Below, in pieces: positions 62,092 through 64,000 of a stretch of DNA of 64,000 nucleotides. This DNA is from Symbiodinium natans. Taxonomy: Eukaryota > Sar > Dinophyceae > Suessiales > Symbiodiniaceae. Made by a program: the position numbers and the translations under genes. Where the stretch lies: contig CAJNDS010000324.1 of assembly GCA_905221605.1 (NCBI GenBank), positions 537,140-601,139 on the forward strand, written 5' to 3'. Numbering within the stretch: the stretch's first letter is position 1; every line of letters starts with the position of its first letter. The notes beneath the pieces were generated by a model that worked only from the letters and a program-made list of their open reading frames with translations, was not told where the DNA came from and did not search any database.

Positions 62092-63627
62092 ATGGCGCTG
62101 TCTTCTTGGCACCAACACATATGTTGGCTGGGACTCTGTTCGCAGCCGGGACTTGAGAACAGCTTCGTCGGGATTGCGTTTGTTCAGTCGATATTCGTCT
62201 TCTTATGTCGTTTCTTGCGCATGTGCTATTTGAGTTTTGAGGCATGGGCGATCAGCCGCTGGCGAAGGCGCAGTCACCTTCAGAACTGCTCATCGCAGAT
62301 GCGCTCATCACATTTGGAGGGCTCATGTTCAGAGCTGCTCGTGGATGCGGACACACACGGCATTGATGAGATCAGATCAGGCATCGAGTTGCTCAAGCTC
62401 GAGATGGGAGCCGTGCATACGACTATTTTTGCATCACCTGGACGTTCCCGGAACACGAAGTGGCAGAAGCTCTTTCAGGAAGCGGCGGTGTCTTTCCACC
62501 CTGTGCCAAGATCATCAATCCGTGGAGTTGAAGCCAACGACGACGCCATCATCGCCAGCGTGCGCAAGCTGTGCCGATCCAGCACCGTTACCTGCATTGC
62601 GCTGCTGGTTTCCGACAATGACTATGCAGCCGTGATGCAAGAAGCGATGCATTCCGACAAGGTGATTGTAGCAGTCTGCCCAGCCCAAAGGTATCCTGTG
62701 ATTAGCACCTTCGAGGAGATCGGAGTTCGGGTTCTCAAGCTGCCACAGCGAGGGGGAGGTCCGAAGGTCAGGGCCATTCTAGATGAGAAGGGAGGCGGCT
62801 ATGTGCACCTGGCCGAGCCCTTCCTCTCCAGTTATCAGGTCAGGAAGGAATGGCAGGAAGAGCGCGCCGTAAGTGACTTCTTGGTTCAGCTGGGGTATCG
62901 GCACGAGGGCGACCGGTACATGCTACATCAGATGGCGAAGTTTTGGTTCACCAATGCATTGGGAGCATTGACAGTATTCCCACAAGGTCTCGCCACAAAG
63001 GCTGTTTTCGAGTTGGTAGAACGGAGCGCACTGCCTGGAACTTCTTGGAAGAAGCCCGACGCAGGACAGGCTTTCTTCCTCCCACGTTGCAGGACCAAGC
63101 GAGCGACCAAGACCAGAACAAAGCAGTACGGCAGCGCATTGGCTTGCTCAATCTTTGAAGCAGGTGGTCCATTTCTCTTGCAAGACTCAAAGGATTTGAT
63201 TCCACGGGCTCTACGCAGACTGGGTTACTTGGATTCGAGTTTGAATAACGATGTGGCAGAAGCATTGTGGGTCTTCATCAACAATACTGCAAACAAGGGC
63301 ATGTTACGCAAGCTCGACGCCCTGCCTTCCCAGCATGACCAAGCATCAGCCGTGCAAGAAGCAGTCAGGCATGTGTTTCTGTCTGACCAACACACTGGCC
63401 AGTGGCGCGTGGCCCCTAAAGATGTTGCCGTGAGCGAGCTCCTTTGCAGGGAAGGCTTTTTGCGCGAGCTGACCGCCGACCGAAGTGTTGTCTTTGAGGC
63501 CATGCGGAACTATGCGATCACTAAAGCGCTGCCAGACATGAAGTCTTACCTCGGCTACTCGTTTCGCATCATGACCGGCTTGAACCCTAATCCCACTAGA
63601 AGGGGTCTTGTGGAGTTTCAACTGTGA
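62092..63627 (+). CDS. NYN/PIN-like domain protein, 511-codon intronless ORF
   Basis: This is the longest ORF of the window. The first 75-80 residues are less convincing, and translation or splicing may begin later (an acceptor-like TTCAG lies just before ELLVDADTHG at about 62337). The NYN-like core, residues about 82-225, has VDADTHGIDE, EANDDAIIASVRKL and LLVSDNDYAAVMQEA, placing acidic residues as in NYN/PIN-type RNases; metal-dependent RNA cleavage is inferred only. The C-terminal half has two related segments (LGYRHEGDRYMLHQMAKFWF... and LGYLDSSLNNDVAEALWVFI...), then SELLCREGFL and MKSYLGYSFRIMTGLNPNP before the stop. There are no telomeric repeats or introns here, in contrast to the rest, so it may be a retrocopy or part of a mobile-element gene. 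Confidence 0.65.
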   Translation: MALSSWHQHICWLGLCSQPGLENSFVGIAFVQSIFVFLCRFLRMCYLSFEAWAISRWRRRSHLQNCSSQMRSSHLEGSCSELLVDADTHGIDEIRSGIELLKLEMGAVHTTIFASPGRSRNTKWQKLFQEAAVSFHPVPRSSIRGVEANDDAIIASVRKLCRSSTVTCIALLVSDNDYAAVMQEAMHSDKVIVAVCPAQRYPVISTFEEIGVRVLKLPQRGGGPKVRAILDEKGGGYVHLAEPFLSSYQVRKEWQEERAVSDFLVQLGYRHEGDRYMLHQMAKFWFTNALGALTVFPQGLATKAVFELVERSALPGTSWKKPDAGQAFFLPRCRTKRATKTRTKQYGSALACSIFEAGGPFLLQDSKDLIPRALRRLGYLDSSLNNDVAEALWVFINNTANKGMLRKLDALPSQHDQASAVQEAVRHVFLSDQHTGQWRVAPKDVAVSELLCREGFLRELTADRSVVFEAMRNYAITKALPDMKSYLGYSFRIMTGLNPNPTRRGLVEFQL

Positions 63628-64000
63628 TTCAACTGTTGTCCGCTGGCCAGTGTTTCCTCGTCTTGTATAGTGCCGATGGCAACATGCGTACTCTACAAGT
63701 GCGCGGTCGAGATCGCCCTGTGCTTTCAAACGCACTTGGCAAAGTGGACATGCACTGAACTCGAGAATCCCGACATGTCACAGCATCAAAATGAAGTATG
63801 CCCCCAAACATCTTCTGTGCAATCTATCCAGGACTTCAGGTCTGATCATGTGCCACATGTTTCTCGCCAGACATCGTGGCATGCAGGGATTAAACGCAGG
63901 AGCCTCATCTCCAGTTTCCAATGATACTCTGATACGCGCGTTGGTCAATCAGCCTGTATATGGGTTTGGTTGTTGTGGACTAGTCTGCTGCACAGCGACA
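63628..64000. other. Sequence downstream of the NYN ORF
   Basis: No telomeric words. A plus frame at 63670-63924 (84 codons) has no domain and is taken as 3' flank. There is no poly(A) signal that can be trusted in this lineage. Confidence 0.5.

Overview
The window looks like nuclear DNA of a dinoflagellate, most likely of the Symbiodiniaceae/Suessiales type. The evidence is: (i) short arrays of the plant/dinoflagellate telomere heptamer TTTAGGG/CCCTAAA in both orientations across about 61 kb; (ii) a gene that can only be read by splicing 16 small exons, where the inferred introns begin GT, GA or GC, end AG, and are always followed by G, which is the dinoflagellate splice pattern; (iii) an encoded protein (ubiquitin-like N-terminus plus about 41-residue RCC1-like repeats) of a type abundant in dinoflagellates; (iv) a 15-base match to the 3' part of the dinoflagellate spliced leader at 44723-44737. 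Bacterial-style ORF calling fails here: nearly all long ORFs are shadows of repeats.

Layout. 1-6.4 kb: telomere-like arrays and MITE-like elements, no supported gene. 6.4-18.2 kb: the same, with isolated exon-like islands (about 6.4, 8.1, 8.7, 9.75, 10.5, 11.2, 12.1, 13.0 kb) that I cannot join into genes. 18.2-23.5 kb: the best gene of the window, a 467-residue UBL/RCC1-repeat protein in 16 exons, with introns built from small inverted-repeat elements and telomeric repeats. 23.5-48 kb: dense interstitial telomeric arrays, including 8-mer and 9-mer variants, more orphan exons, microsatellites, and a spliced-leader relic inside a palindrome. 48.2-51.9 kb: an island nearly free of telomeric repeats, with the C-terminal helicase part of a Rad54-like SNF2 ATPase, bracketed by two related tandem-repeat blocks. 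52-61.2 kb: arrays again, orphan exons (one C2-domain-like), a palindromic repeat cluster and a tandem repeat. 61.3-64 kb: another array-free island with an intronless 511-codon ORF carrying a NYN/PIN-like domain.

The most interesting signal is in the RCC1 gene. In 10 of 15 introns the first four or more bases of the intron repeat the first bases of the next exon, and the intron interior then often starts CTGG and ends CC(C)AG or a variant. One intron (19685-19835) is exactly a terminal-inverted-repeat element flanked by the duplicated GTGG. The simplest reading is that these introns are inserted transposable elements (introners): the target-site duplication supplies the donor dinucleotide (hence GA and GC as well as GT) and the element end supplies the AG acceptor. 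Introners are known in dinoflagellates; their combination here with telomeric repeats as intron filling, G-rich at the 5' side and C-rich at the 3' side, is what deserves checking. At least five other families of 100-180 bp inverted-repeat elements lie in the window, several with 4-bp duplications.

Exon boundaries rest on reading frame, internal repeat homology and splice consensus read by eye. There is no transcript evidence and no database search behind any call.
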